A stretch of DNA of 64,000 nt from Oceanococcus sp051252075 (GTDB lineage: Bacteria; Pseudomonadota; Gammaproteobacteria; Nevskiales; Oceanococcaceae). The DNA lies in assembly GCA_051252075.1 (NCBI GenBank), contig JBPOFU010000001.1, forward strand, positions 186,001-250,000, written 5' to 3'. Made by a program: the position numbers and the translations under genes. This document shows, one piece after another, positions 25,914 to 35,294 of the stretch. Position 1 is the stretch's first letter; the number at the start of each line of letters is the position of its first letter. The notes below the pieces were generated by a model. It made no database searches and had not been told where the DNA came from. It was given only the letters and a program-made list of their open reading frames with translations.

Positions 25914-27725
25914 ATGATTGATAACCTCCGTAACATCGCCATCATCGCTCACGTCGACCATGGTAAGACCACTTTGGTCGACTGCTTGCTCAAGCAATCC
26001 GGCACGCTGGATGATCGTAAAGATCATGGCGAACGGATTATGGATTCCAATGATCAGGAAAAAGAGCGCGGTATTACCATCACTGCAAAAAACACGGCGC
26101 TGCGTTGGAACGATTACCGCATCAATATCGTAGATACCCCCGGTCACGCTGATTTCGGCGGGGAAGTCGAACGCGTTTTGTCCATGGTGGATTCGGTGTT
26201 GTTGGTGGTGGATGCAGTTGATGGCCCCATGCCGCAAACCCGTTTCGTGACTCAGAAAGCCTTCGCGCTGGGCCTCAAGCCCATCGTAGTGATCAACAAA
26301 ATTGATCGCCCAGGTGCACGTCCGGATTGGGTTGTTGATCAAGTTTTTGACCTGTTTGACAAGTTGGGCGGCACGGATGAACAACTCGATTTTCCCATCG
26401 TGTATGCCTCCGCGCTAAACGGTTACGCCAGTGAAGACGAAACCGTACGCGAAGGTGACATGACACCTTTGTTTCAAACCATCGTGGATCAGGTCAGTGC
26501 TCCCGGCGTCAATGCTGAAGGCCCTTTCCAGATGCAAATCACCTCTTTGTCCTATTCCTCCTATGTTGGTGTAATTGGTACCGGTCGTGTGACGCGTGGC
26601 TCCATCAAGGCGGGCGCTCAAGTCATGGTTGTTGCGCGTGATGGCAGCTTGCGCCGCGGCAAATTGCTGCAAGTGCTGGCTTTCGTTGGTCTTGAGCGGG
26701 TTCAGACCGATCAAATCGAAGCCGGCGACATCGTCGCGGTGACGGGTATTGAAGATTTAGGCATCTCCGAAACCGTCTGTGATCCCGGTCATCCCGAAGC
26801 TTTGCCGAGCTTGGATGTGGATGAGCCGACCATGTCGATGACCTTCGAGGTCAACAAATCACCGTTTGCCGGTAAAGAAGGCAAATTCATTACCTCGCGA
26901 CAGATTGGCGAGCGCTTAGCGCGCGAACTGAAAATCAATGTGGCTTTGCGGGTATCACCGACACAAGATCCGGATAAATTCCGCGTCTCTGGTCGTGGTT
27001 TGCTGCATCTGTCGATTTTAATCGAGAGCATGCGCAGGGAAGGCTACGAGTTGGCCGTTTCGCGTCCGGAAGTCATCCGCAAGGAAGTGGGTGAAGAAAT
27101 TCATGAGCCGTATGAAGCACTGACCGCAGACGTAGAAGAAGGGAATCAGGGCACGGTGATTCAAAGCTTGAACGAGCGTGGCGGTCGTATGACCAACATG
27201 ATTCCGGATGGCAAAGGACGTGTACGCCTAGAATACGATATCCCGTCTCGCGGCCTGATTGGTTTCCAAACCGAATTCATGTCGATGACATCGGGTACCG
27301 GTTTGGTGGCGCATAACTTTGATCGCTATGCTCCAGCTACGGAAGTGACGGTTGGCGTGCGCCGTAACGGTGTTTTGATTTCTAACGATACCGGCAAAGT
27401 CCTGGCGTTTGCCCTGTTCAATCTGCAAGAGCGTGGGCGGATGTTGGTCGAGCCCACCGTTTCTGTATATGAAGGGCAGGTTGTTGGTATCCATAGCCGT
27501 GACAACGATCTTGTGGTCAATGCGCTGAGAGCCAAGAAACTAACCAATATGCGGGCCTCCGGCACCGATGAGAATATGATTCTTACACCGTCGGTGAAGC
27601 ATTCATTGGAACAGGCGCTGGAATTCATTAATGATGACGAATTGGTAGAAGTGACTCCGGAATCGATTCGTATACGCAAGCGCTTCTTGAAAGAAACCGA
27701 GCGTAAACGAGCTCCAAAAACTTAG
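25914..27725 (+). CDS. typA: Ribosome-associated GTPase TypA/BipA
   Basis: A 603-residue translational GTPase involved in ribosome assembly and stress or cold adaptation. G1 AHVDHGKTT near residue 13, RGITITAKNTALRW (switch I), DTPGHADFGGEVER (G3), NKIDRPGARPD (G4), then EF-G-like domains and the TypA-specific C-terminus (VTPESIRIRKRFLKETERKR). Normal length. Followed by a strong terminator hairpin, so it is probably transcribed alone. Divergent from the DUF924 operon. Confidence 0.97.
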   Translation: MIDNLRNIAIIAHVDHGKTTLVDCLLKQSGTLDDRKDHGERIMDSNDQEKERGITITAKNTALRWNDYRINIVDTPGHADFGGEVERVLSMVDSVLLVVDAVDGPMPQTRFVTQKAFALGLKPIVVINKIDRPGARPDWVVDQVFDLFDKLGGTDEQLDFPIVYASALNGYASEDETVREGDMTPLFQTIVDQVSAPGVNAEGPFQMQITSLSYSSYVGVIGTGRVTRGSIKAGAQVMVVARDGSLRRGKLLQVLAFVGLERVQTDQIEAGDIVAVTGIEDLGISETVCDPGHPEALPSLDVDEPTMSMTFEVNKSPFAGKEGKFITSRQIGERLARELKINVALRVSPTQDPDKFRVSGRGLLHLSILIESMRREGYELAVSRPEVIRKEVGEEIHEPYEALTADVEEGNQGTVIQSLNERGGRMTNMIPDGKGRVRLEYDIPSRGLIGFQTEFMSMTSGTGLVAHNFDRYAPATEVTVGVRRNGVLISNDTGKVLAFALFNLQERGRMLVEPTVSVYEGQVVGIHSRDNDLVVNALRAKKLTNMRASGTDENMILTPSVKHSLEQALEFINDDELVEVTPESIRIRKRFLKETERKRAPKT

Positions 27726-27746
27726 CGCTATTTAAACTCAGCGTAT

Positions 27747-27789
27747 AAAAAACCCCGGCCAGAACAACGCTTCTGACCGGGGTTTTTTT
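27747..27789. terminator. Bidirectional Rho-independent terminator (typA / beta-helix lipoprotein)
   Basis: A 14-base stem, AACCCCGGCCAGAA pairing with TTCTGACCGGGGTT with one mismatch, flanked by A-run and T-run, so it can stop transcription from both convergent genes. Confidence 0.9.
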
Positions 27790-27801
27790 ATGAGCTGAGG
27801 C

Positions 27802-30732
27802 TTAGAAGCCGCCAGCGCAGCCGTCTGAGCCTGGGTAGCGCTCAGGATCTACATTTACCACTGAGTTTATCCACTGATTCACCGTGTTTACGGCCTCTGC
27901 GTGTGACACGCTGCGGGCCAGTGGCGGCATGCGCTCGCCAGCGTCATTGGATTCGATTCGGTAGGAAACGATGGAATCTTGCGAAGAGGCTGGAGTAATC
28001 GCCACCGGACGGCCACCAGAACCACTGCCGCCTGTATTCGGTGGTTTGCAGATGCCGTAGTTCAGATTGACCGGGCGGAACACGTCGAAAAATACGCCGG
28101 TACTGCCAGCTAAGCCCTTGCGGTTGTGGCAGTGCGCACAATTGCTTTCCAGCCAGGCGCGGGCGCGGACTTCCAGGTCATAGCCGTCTTCCCCTGCTTG
28201 TTGCCCTGTGTCACTTGCTGGCAAGTTGATGAATTCCCCAGGGATTTGGAAATTGGGCAAGCGCAAAGCAGCCTCAGCGATGTTATCCGCGTTGACTTGC
28301 AGCTCAGCTGGTGCGCCACTGAGTAAGCCGCTGTCCACCCAATGTGCCAATTGATTCTTGGCCATGCCGTCATAGACCATTTCGCGGTTGAGTAACCGCA
28401 CCTTAGGCCCGATTGGGGCATCGCCGGCCGGTCGGTCGTCATTCAGATGGCAAGTACCACACTGATTGGGATGAGGCACAACATAGTTGTCGGTTGAACC
28501 GCTGATGGTTTGCCCGGTATCCGCATCGACATAGTTCCACGTGACCGCACTGACGTCGCCAGCCAGAGAGAGGAAGGCATCGGTGCGATTGCCCTGCTCG
28601 TCGGTTTCCCAGCGGAAGGCCATGCCTTCCCAGAAGGAATCGCCATCATCATCCTGACGGTGAATGAGCAAGCGGGTTTCGACGATGTTTTCGCTGTTGC
28701 CATCGACAAAGCTGAAGGTTTTGGCAATCACCGAGCCGGGCGGGAATTCTAGGGTTTGATTGGGCTGTTGCTCATTGCCTTCGCGCCACTGTGCACTTTC
28801 ACCGGGCGGTAAGAAGGCAATACGATATTTGCGAGCGTAGTCCGAAAATAGCGGTGTTGTTAAATCAAACAGTTGCCCGCCTTCATTCGCGCCGCTGCGT
28901 GGGTCGGTGGGGTCAGCAAACAGGTTGTAGTGCGATAAGCGCTCACAATTGAACTCCAGTGCCGCGCGATTGATCTGATTGCCAGAATATCCTTCGCAAG
29001 TGCTGCGAATTTCTTCATCAGTAGGAATATCGGCGTTATTGGCATCAAACACGTATTCAGCCACGACTGCTGGTGGCAAAGGCTCTAAGTCGCGACCGTA
29101 ACTGGCTTCACAACTGTGCACACTGACGTCGGTTGAGGGCGCGACTGTCGGGTCGGTGCCATTGAAATTCATGTACGGGCGGTTTTGCGGCGAAAAGCTG
29201 TTATTGCTAATGCAATGAAACCAATCGGGACGCTTTATAGCGCCCTCGCTATCGAATTTATAGGCGTTGTAGCGGCAGTCAGGCGAATGCGTGCCGTCGT
29301 ACTGCGGTTTGCCACGCTCATCGACTGTGGATTGGAATTCTTCAGCCAGTTCACAGTCGCTATCGAGTTGATCGATATCACCATCCCAAAGGATATGAGC
29401 GCCCTGCCCGACAAAGGCATCCCCAGCTTGTGCCGATTTGATTTGCACTAAGGCCGGTAGCAAAGAGGCGTGACTGTCATCAACGCCAGTGACCAGGCAG
29501 GGAGGAATATCATCCAGCCCGGGTCCGGTGCCATCGGCACACTGCAGCGCTTCGGGACTTGGCAGCATGGGTAAATAACCATTGTTGTCGAAGGTGTTGT
29601 CATGAATATTGGTCCCTTCTGGGAACAAATCCATGCGCAAGTCGGGGCTGCCGCCGAGTATGTTGTGACCGACAAAAACCAAGCCAGCTGTGCGGTTGTC
29701 ATGCAGTTGGTTGTTGAAGATTTCCATTTCGTCGTAGCCAAGAATTAGGAAACCTGTGCCTTGCGGCACACCGCCTACCACGCCGCCTGGGGCAAAATTG
29801 GGGGTGTTGTTGTAGCGCGAAATGTTGTTAAAAGTACGGGTTTTGTCGCCGTACTGATTCAGACCGGGCAAGTCGAATATCAAAAAGCCGCCGGTATTAC
29901 ATTCGGCGATATTGTCGTGCATGTCGGCGTTATCGCTGTTCTCAATTTCGTAACCCGCGACGTTGAACATCGCCAGCGAATTGCGCACGATGATGTCGTT
30001 GGACTGGCCGACGTAGATGCCCGCATCCGAGGCGCCCAATGCGACGACGTTGTCGAGTAAAACGTTGTTCGACAGCACCGGATAAATCGCATATCCGCCA
30101 TTGTCACTGCCGATTTCGTAGCGGCGGGAAATGCCATTACTGTCCATGTAAGTACCGACACTTTCTACCGCGGAAGTTAAGTTGGACTGGCAAGTCACTT
30201 CCAGCGTCGCTGGGTCTTCGGCATTCATATTGCCGTCGGCACTGGACCACATGGCGCGCATATTGCGCAGGGTCACAAAATCCGAATCGGAGATTTTGAT
30301 GGCAAAGCCCGGTGCGTCAATCAGAGTCAGGTCGATGATTGAAACGCCTTCCATGTGGCTCATGGTGATGCCTTCAGAAAAGCCTTCACGTTCGCCAAAA
30401 TTGAGGATGGTTTTATCCATGCCAGCACCGGCGATGGTGATGCCTTTCTTATGACTCATCACCAAGGAGGTGCTGAAATCAAAAGTGCCAGGGCCGAATT
30501 CTATGGTGTCGCCATGGCGCGCAGCGAAAAACGCGGTTAGCGTCTTGAGCTCTTCGTCTGGACCATCTTCGATAAACCAGCGTGTCGTACTTGGGGTGTC
30601 CGACGGATTCGGAGTGCCAGTAGCACCAGGGGTGTTGATGCTGCCTCGGTTCGCGCCCTCACAGCCGTTAAGCAGCAAGAAAAGCGATAAAAAGCCGGCG
30701 CCGGCAATACATCGAGATATGGTCTTCAGCAT
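27802..30732 (-). CDS. Lipoprotein fusing a parallel beta-helix domain and a dihaem c-type cytochrome domain
   Basis: 976 residues from ATG 30732, with GGGGA upstream. The lipobox LNGC places lipidation at Cys24. Residues about 50-420 are a right-handed beta-helix with repeated short turns (GITIAGAGMDKTIL, GVSIIDLTLID, FVTLRNMRAMW, NVLLDNVVAL, DIIVRNSLAMFN, DMHDNIAE). The C-terminal part has two haem motifs, CGTCH (about residue 757) and CAHCH (about 864), as in the HNE_0200/SO2930-type family. These two families usually occur as neighbouring genes; here they are one polypeptide. An outer-surface electron-transfer or polysaccharide role is possible but unproven. The reverse-oriented speA lies upstream. 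Confidence 0.85.
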   Translation of the reverse strand: MLKTISRCIAGAGFLSLFLLLNGCEGANRGSINTPGATGTPNPSDTPSTTRWFIEDGPDEELKTLTAFFAARHGDTIEFGPGTFDFSTSLVMSHKKGITIAGAGMDKTILNFGEREGFSEGITMSHMEGVSIIDLTLIDAPGFAIKISDSDFVTLRNMRAMWSSADGNMNAEDPATLEVTCQSNLTSAVESVGTYMDSNGISRRYEIGSDNGGYAIYPVLSNNVLLDNVVALGASDAGIYVGQSNDIIVRNSLAMFNVAGYEIENSDNADMHDNIAECNTGGFLIFDLPGLNQYGDKTRTFNNISRYNNTPNFAPGGVVGGVPQGTGFLILGYDEMEIFNNQLHDNRTAGLVFVGHNILGGSPDLRMDLFPEGTNIHDNTFDNNGYLPMLPSPEALQCADGTGPGLDDIPPCLVTGVDDSHASLLPALVQIKSAQAGDAFVGQGAHILWDGDIDQLDSDCELAEEFQSTVDERGKPQYDGTHSPDCRYNAYKFDSEGAIKRPDWFHCISNNSFSPQNRPYMNFNGTDPTVAPSTDVSVHSCEASYGRDLEPLPPAVVAEYVFDANNADIPTDEEIRSTCEGYSGNQINRAALEFNCERLSHYNLFADPTDPRSGANEGGQLFDLTTPLFSDYARKYRIAFLPPGESAQWREGNEQQPNQTLEFPPGSVIAKTFSFVDGNSENIVETRLLIHRQDDDGDSFWEGMAFRWETDEQGNRTDAFLSLAGDVSAVTWNYVDADTGQTISGSTDNYVVPHPNQCGTCHLNDDRPAGDAPIGPKVRLLNREMVYDGMAKNQLAHWVDSGLLSGAPAELQVNADNIAEAALRLPNFQIPGEFINLPASDTGQQAGEDGYDLEVRARAWLESNCAHCHNRKGLAGSTGVFFDVFRPVNLNYGICKPPNTGGSGSGGRPVAITPASSQDSIVSYRIESNDAGERMPPLARSVSHAEAVNTVNQWINSVVNVDPERYPGSDGCAGGF

Positions 30733-30856
30733 GGTTGTTTCCCCTAGATTACCCACATCATAGATCAATCCCATAACGGGCATTTCTACGAATAAGCGGC
30801 TGCTATTTAACGAAAGTTTGATTCGTTATAGCGCGTCGAATACGGGGCAGCTTGCT

Positions 30857-32725
30857 TCAAACCAAGTAGGTGTACCCGCTTAAGCCTTGTTTTAGGGTGT
30901 TCAGAGCGGCTTGCTGTGCGTCAGGGCTCAGTGCGCTTTGATTGATCTTGCGTTGATAGTTGCTCAGCAGTTCATCGCTGCAAAGGTGTACATAGGCGAG
31001 TATTTCATCGACGCGATCACCTTGCTCTATAGCGCTAAGTGACCATTGGCCATCGTTTTGAATGTTGACGTTCACCGCATCGGTGTCGCCAAATAGATTG
31101 TGCATATCGCCAAGAATTTCTTGGTAAGCACCAACCATAAACAGGCCGAAGCGGTAGATTTCGCCTTCCTGTGGTGTATGCACCGGTAAGGAGGAGTCTA
31201 TCCCGTCCCTATCCACATAGTGATCAATCCGGCCATCTGAATCGCAGGTTAAGTCACGTATCACGGCGCGGCGATCTGGCCGTTCATTGAGGCGTGATAA
31301 GGGCACGATGGGGAAGACTTGATCTATTGCCCAGATATCGGGAGCGGATTGAAAAATTGAGAAGTTGCAGAACAGCTTATCGGCAAAGCGTTCGCGTAGA
31401 TGATCCAAGGTGTCGCGATGGGCGCGCACGCTGGGGTCGAGGCGGGGCAGTATTTGCCTAGCGATATGGCGGTGCAGATTTTCCGCTTGCGCCCGCTGTT
31501 GCAGATCGGTTTCGCCCAAATGAAAGGCATTGAGCAATTGCTCCAACAGGGCGTCAGCTTCGGCCAGGCTTTCCAAGGGCGGCATGTAGCCGTCATCCTC
31601 TAGCAAGGCCCAAAGCTGTTTCAAAGCGGCGGGAGCGTGCTCTGTGGGCGCGTTGGCGGGCATATCATCCGCCCGCTCGGCATCAATTACATGGGTAACC
31701 AGCACAGCATGGTGGGCGGTTAAGGCCCGCCCGGATTCGCTGATGATGTCCGGGCATTCCAGCCCCGCTTCCTGCGCGGCTTCGGCAAAAGTCTCGACTA
31801 CGGCCTGAGCGTAGTCCGCCATGCTGTAATTCATGGAGCAATAACTGCGTGAGCGGGTGCCTTCATAGTCCACGCCCAGCCCGCCGCCAACATCGATGCA
31901 ATCGATAGGCGCGCCCATTTTGCGGAGCTCGACGAAATAGCGCGCAGCTTCTCGTAGACCACGCCGAATATCGCGCAAATTGGCGACCTGAGAGCCGAGG
32001 TGGAAATGCAGCAAATGCAGGCAGTCGAGCAAGCCATCACGCTTCAACTTGGCTATAGCGAGGTCAATTTGCTGCGCCGACAGGCCAAATTTCGATTTCT
32101 CACCGCCGGTGTTTTGCCAGTGCCCAGCACCAATGCTGGCCAGCCGTACACGCAGGCCCAAATGCGGTCGCGTATTTTGCTCCGTACTGGCGGTGACGAT
32201 GTGTTCAATTTCAGAGAGCTTTTCTAAAACCAGGGTGACTCGGTGCCCTAGGTTTTGCCCTATCAGTCCTAAGCGTATGTATTCAAGGTCTTTATAGCCG
32301 TTGCATACAATAGGCCGGCCTACCGGCAACAGTCCCAGCACCGCCAGCAGTTCCGGTTTGCTGCCAGCTTCCAAGCCGATATTGCCGCCCGCCAGCAATT
32401 CACGCACTACGTCGGCTTGTTGATTGACTTTGATCGGATACACCGGGGTATAGCGGCCGCTGTAGTTCTGTTCGGCAATCGCGCTATCAAAAGCCCCCTG
32501 AAGTTGCACAACACGGTCGCGCAGAATATGCGAAAAGCGCAAAAGGCAGGGGGAGCGCAGCGAGTCAGCCTCGCTGCTATCCAAAATCTGGCTAAGGGCT
32601 ACCAATTGATCACCGGCTCTCACGCACAATTCGCCGGCACTGTTGACCGAAAAATAGCCCGCGCTCCAGTGGTCGATGTTGTAGAGCCGTTCGGCGTCGC
32701 TGCTGTTGAACTGTGTGCCGCGCAT
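30857..32725 (-). CDS. speA: Biosynthetic arginine decarboxylase SpeA
   Basis: PLP enzyme converting arginine to agmatine for putrescine synthesis. 622 residues in the alanine-racemase-fold family: YPIKVNQQADVVRELL contains the PLP lysine, LEAGSKPELLAVL and HFHLGSQVANLRDI follow, then CIDVGGGLGVDYEGT, ISESGRALTAHHAVLV and the C-terminal FLVGAYQE-type segment (FGLFMVGAYQEILGDMHNLFGD). Length matches the family. It is divergent from speE with only about 45 bases between starts. Confidence 0.96.
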   Translation of the reverse strand: MRGTQFNSSDAERLYNIDHWSAGYFSVNSAGELCVRAGDQLVALSQILDSSEADSLRSPCLLRFSHILRDRVVQLQGAFDSAIAEQNYSGRYTPVYPIKVNQQADVVRELLAGGNIGLEAGSKPELLAVLGLLPVGRPIVCNGYKDLEYIRLGLIGQNLGHRVTLVLEKLSEIEHIVTASTEQNTRPHLGLRVRLASIGAGHWQNTGGEKSKFGLSAQQIDLAIAKLKRDGLLDCLHLLHFHLGSQVANLRDIRRGLREAARYFVELRKMGAPIDCIDVGGGLGVDYEGTRSRSYCSMNYSMADYAQAVVETFAEAAQEAGLECPDIISESGRALTAHHAVLVTHVIDAERADDMPANAPTEHAPAALKQLWALLEDDGYMPPLESLAEADALLEQLLNAFHLGETDLQQRAQAENLHRHIARQILPRLDPSVRAHRDTLDHLRERFADKLFCNFSIFQSAPDIWAIDQVFPIVPLSRLNERPDRRAVIRDLTCDSDGRIDHYVDRDGIDSSLPVHTPQEGEIYRFGLFMVGAYQEILGDMHNLFGDTDAVNVNIQNDGQWSLSAIEQGDRVDEILAYVHLCSDELLSNYQRKINQSALSPDAQQAALNTLKQGLSGYTYLV

Positions 32726-32770
32726 GGGCTTTATACTTCCGCTTTTTCACGCATGGGATGCTTCGCGCGC

Positions 32771-33622
32771 ATGGTAAACGAGAATGAGTGGTTTCTGGAG
32801 CCAGTAGAGGCTAAAGGTACGTTATTCGGGCTTAAGCTGGGCGAGCGCCTGCATGCTGAGCAATCTGAATTTCAATATTTGGAAATTTACCAAACCGAAA
32901 GTTTTGGCAAGCTGATGGTGATCGACGGCTGCGTCATGTTGACCGATAGGGACAATTTCCTTTATCACGAAATGATGGTGCATCCGGCGCTGTGTCTGCA
33001 TCCCAATCCTAAGCGGGTCTTGATTATCGGCGGTGGCGATTGCGGCACCTTACGAGAGGTGTTGCGGCATGACATCGTGGAATCCGCCATACAGGTCGAT
33101 ATCGATGAGCGGGTCACGCGTTTGTCAGAGAAATATTTCCCAGTGTTGTGCGACAGCAACGATGATCCACGTGCCGAGCTGCTGTTTGATGACGGTATTG
33201 CCTACGTGCGCAATGCGCCTGATGCGGCGTTTGACCTCATCATCGTCGACAGCACTGATCCGGTTGGCCCAGCAGAAGGTCTATTCAATAAAGCGTTTTA
33301 TGCGCAATGCCATCGCGCGTTGGCGGACGGGGGTATCTTGGTGCAGCAAACTGAATCGCCTTTGCTGCATTTGGATTTGATCGCCGAGGTACATAGCTTT
33401 ATGAAAGGTGAAGGTTTTGCCTCCACCCGCTTGGTCAGCTTCCCGCAGCCGGTTTATCCCTCCGGATGGTGGTCCTCCACCTTGGCCTTCAAAACCACGC
33501 TAGCCGCTGTGGCCGATGCCGGTCGTATGAAGGCTATTAGCAAGCAATGCCGTTATTTCAATAGCGATATCCATGCAGGGGCGTTGGCTTTACCGAATTT
33601 TGTTGCTGAAGCGCTGGAATAA
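32771..33622 (+). CDS. speE: Polyamine aminopropyltransferase (spermidine synthase) SpeE
   Basis: Transfers aminopropyl from decarboxylated SAM to putrescine. 283 residues from ATG 32771 (MVNENEWFLEPVEAKG); an ATG six codons upstream (32753) is possible, whereas the long open frame further upstream is antisense to speA. Motifs: ESFGKLMVIDGCVMLTDRDNFLYHEMM, IIGGGDCGTLREVLRH (cofactor loop), IIVDSTDPVGPAEGLF (catalytic Asp region), YPSGWWSS. Normal length. SpeA and SpeE flank a shared promoter region, consistent with one polyamine pathway, though the agmatine-to-putrescine genes are elsewhere. Confidence 0.95.
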   Translation: MVNENEWFLEPVEAKGTLFGLKLGERLHAEQSEFQYLEIYQTESFGKLMVIDGCVMLTDRDNFLYHEMMVHPALCLHPNPKRVLIIGGGDCGTLREVLRHDIVESAIQVDIDERVTRLSEKYFPVLCDSNDDPRAELLFDDGIAYVRNAPDAAFDLIIVDSTDPVGPAEGLFNKAFYAQCHRALADGGILVQQTESPLLHLDLIAEVHSFMKGEGFASTRLVSFPQPVYPSGWWSSTLAFKTTLAAVADAGRMKAISKQCRYFNSDIHAGALALPNFVAEALE

Positions 33623-33628
33623 GCGGTG

Positions 33629-33669
33629 ATGACCCGCAGGCGCCTGAATATCAGATGCTTGCGGGTCAT
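33629..33669. terminator. Hairpin between speE and blc
   Basis: A perfect ten-base stem (ATGACCCGCA with TGCGGGTCAT) with a 21-base loop lies between the convergent ends of speE and the lipocalin gene. No T-run follows on either strand, so it is at best a weak or Rho-aided terminator. Confidence 0.45.
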
Positions 33670-33682
33670 GAGTCAGTTGCGA

Positions 33683-34201
33683 TCAATCGTGCTGCACAAA
33701 GATCAATTGATCGGTATCAAAGCCGAAGGCGGATGCTTTTTTCAGCAGGCGGGCGACAATTTCCGGTTCTAACTCTGGTTTTCTGGCCAGTAACCAAAGG
33801 TAGGACAGATTGGGGCCTGAGACGAAGGCATACTCATAGCCGTCTAGATCCAACTCAAATATGACGTAGGCCCCATAGAACGGGCCAAAAAATGAAACTT
33901 TTAGGTAGCCATCATTGGGATCGTCCACGAAATAGGCTTTGCCAGTGGCTACTTTCCATTTGCCCTCTTTTGCAGAATAGCCGCTGTTGACGACGCGAAC
34001 GCCGCCACCTTCTTTCAATGTGTATTCCGCGGTAACCTGTTGTAGGCCACGCTCGAATGAATGGTCCAGCCGGGCAATTTCGTACCATTTGCCGAGATAG
34101 CGATCCAGCTCAAATCCTTTTACCGGCGTAACGTTTTCCGGCATGCCAACGCATCCAGCAACGAGCAAAGAGGCCACTGCCACTAGTGTGTTTTTTATCA
34201 T
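33683..34201 (-). CDS. blc: Bacterial lipocalin Blc (outer-membrane lipoprotein)
   Basis: A 172-residue lipocalin with signal peptide and lipobox LVAGC (Cys17). The first conserved lipocalin region is VKGFELDRYLGKWYEIARLDHSFERGL, with the G-x-W motif; later KVSFFGPFYGAYVIFELD and YAFVSGPNLSYLWLLARKPEL match Blc. Binds lysophospholipids or fatty acids in E. coli. Convergent with speE across a hairpin and downstream of the endonuclease V-like gene in the same direction. Confidence 0.94.
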   Translation of the reverse strand: MIKNTLVAVASLLVAGCVGMPENVTPVKGFELDRYLGKWYEIARLDHSFERGLQQVTAEYTLKEGGGVRVVNSGYSAKEGKWKVATGKAYFVDDPNDGYLKVSFFGPFYGAYVIFELDLDGYEYAFVSGPNLSYLWLLARKPELEPEIVARLLKKASAFGFDTDQLIFVQHD

Positions 34202-34274
34202 CAGGCTTGTTTTCCTTTTCTGTGCGATGAGCAGCTCAATTCATGCTGCGACATACGCCTTTCTGTGTTGCGCT

Positions 34275-34703
34275 CTACAGTCGCTTTTCCCAAGACCGTA
34301 CAGCACCAGGAACCAAAGTAAACAAGGGGTGGGGTACTGGCGAGATAACGCAATTCAGAGCGTGTTGTGATGGGCAGCGAACTTCGAGCTTTCTTAGCAG
34401 GTGCCCCCATTCAAAGTCCAATTGTCCTTGTGCTTCGACTATAGGATCAACGGATGAGGCCTGGGGTAGCTTGCAGGCATCAAAGTGATAACCGCGCGCG
34501 CGAGATTCCTCGAGTACGCCGTGCAAAAAGCTCACTATCGCCAAATACGGTGCGTCATGGGCGCGGAATCGCAGTAGCTGCGGATGGTTTTTGTAGCCCT
34601 GCGTCTTGTTTTCCAACACCGCTTTTGCCAGCAGACCCTCCCGCCATAAAGCGACCAAGCCTTTGCTGTCGAGATACATCGGATGGATCGTCCATAGCCG
34701 CAT
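34275..34703 (-). CDS. Pyrimidine-dimer DNA glycosylase / endonuclease V (DenV family)
   Basis: 142 residues starting MRLWTIHPMYLDSKGLVALWREGLLA. The tract NKTQGYKNHPQLLRFRAHDAPYLAIVSFLHGVLEESRARGYHFDACKL is typical of the PF03013 family, which excises UV-induced cyclobutane dimers. The length is like that of T4 DenV (138 residues), but the N-terminal residues are of the bacterial branch. Reads toward blc with about 73 bases between. No phage genes accompany it, so it appears to be a resident repair gene. Confidence 0.88.
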   Translation of the reverse strand: MRLWTIHPMYLDSKGLVALWREGLLAKAVLENKTQGYKNHPQLLRFRAHDAPYLAIVSFLHGVLEESRARGYHFDACKLPQASSVDPIVEAQGQLDFEWGHLLRKLEVRCPSQHALNCVISPVPHPLFTLVPGAVRSWEKRL

Positions 34704-34800
34704 GAGGCTTACCGTTTGAATTCAAATGCGGCTATTGCTGTGACAACACCTTAGGAAGTCGGGTCACGTTGCCGAAACAGACTATGACGCTCAGAATCCT

Positions 34801-35205
34801 CTAGGGCTTTGCGCGCTTACAGGCAGCATCAGCCTGCGTTTGAGTCTTGTTGATGAATTCTAGGCGTTCCTTGGCGGATAAGGCGCGTGGTTCTCCATCC
34901 TCACCTTGCATGGCCATATTCGGGCTGCTGCGGTAATTCGCAACGCGGCTGTTGAGCTCTTTGCAAATTTCTTCGAAGCTGGCGGTTTTGTACACGCCTT
35001 TATCGATGTCAGATGTGGGGCTAGGTTTGTCGTCTTCGCTTTGTGAGGTGGCATTGGCGGGCCCCGGTGGTGCTTTGAGGCGTTTCGCACCCACTGGCGG
35101 CTGGTCGCCATAATGAACTCTGCCGTTATCATCCACCCAGCGGTAATTGTCGGCGCTGACGACGAAGCTGAGTAACATCAGTACTGCAAGAAACAACGGG
35201 CGCAT
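34801..35205 (-). CDS. Secreted DUF4124 protein
   Basis: About 134 residues with a signal peptide (MRPLFLAVLMLLSFVVSAD). The small DUF4124 domain follows directly (NYRWVDDNGRVHYGDQPPVGAKRLK), then a charged, low-complexity linker (SQSEDDKPSPTSD) and a helical tail with two cysteines (FEEICKELNSRV, ADAACKRAKP). DUF4124 proteins are common periplasmic proteins of unknown function. ATG 35205 gives a normal signal peptide; a GTG four codons upstream is less likely. Confidence 0.85.
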   Translation of the reverse strand: MRPLFLAVLMLLSFVVSADNYRWVDDNGRVHYGDQPPVGAKRLKAPPGPANATSQSEDDKPSPTSDIDKGVYKTASFEEICKELNSRVANYRSSPNMAMQGEDGEPRALSAKERLEFINKTQTQADAACKRAKP

Positions 35206-35294
35206 GAAACTATCCACATCAAGCCAGCGCTAAATGTGACAGCAGTTGGCTAGCACGTCCAGTCACAGAATAAGCATTCAACTTTCGCAACGCG

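Noticed and set aside
32417..32770. Long open frame upstream of speE giving a 401-residue protein
   Set aside because: Antisense to the conserved N-terminal part of speA; spermidine synthase similarity starts only at the ATG near 32771.
34275..34703. Prophage remnant around the endonuclease V-like gene
   Set aside because: No integrase, structural or lysis genes nearby and neighbours are ordinary chromosomal genes.
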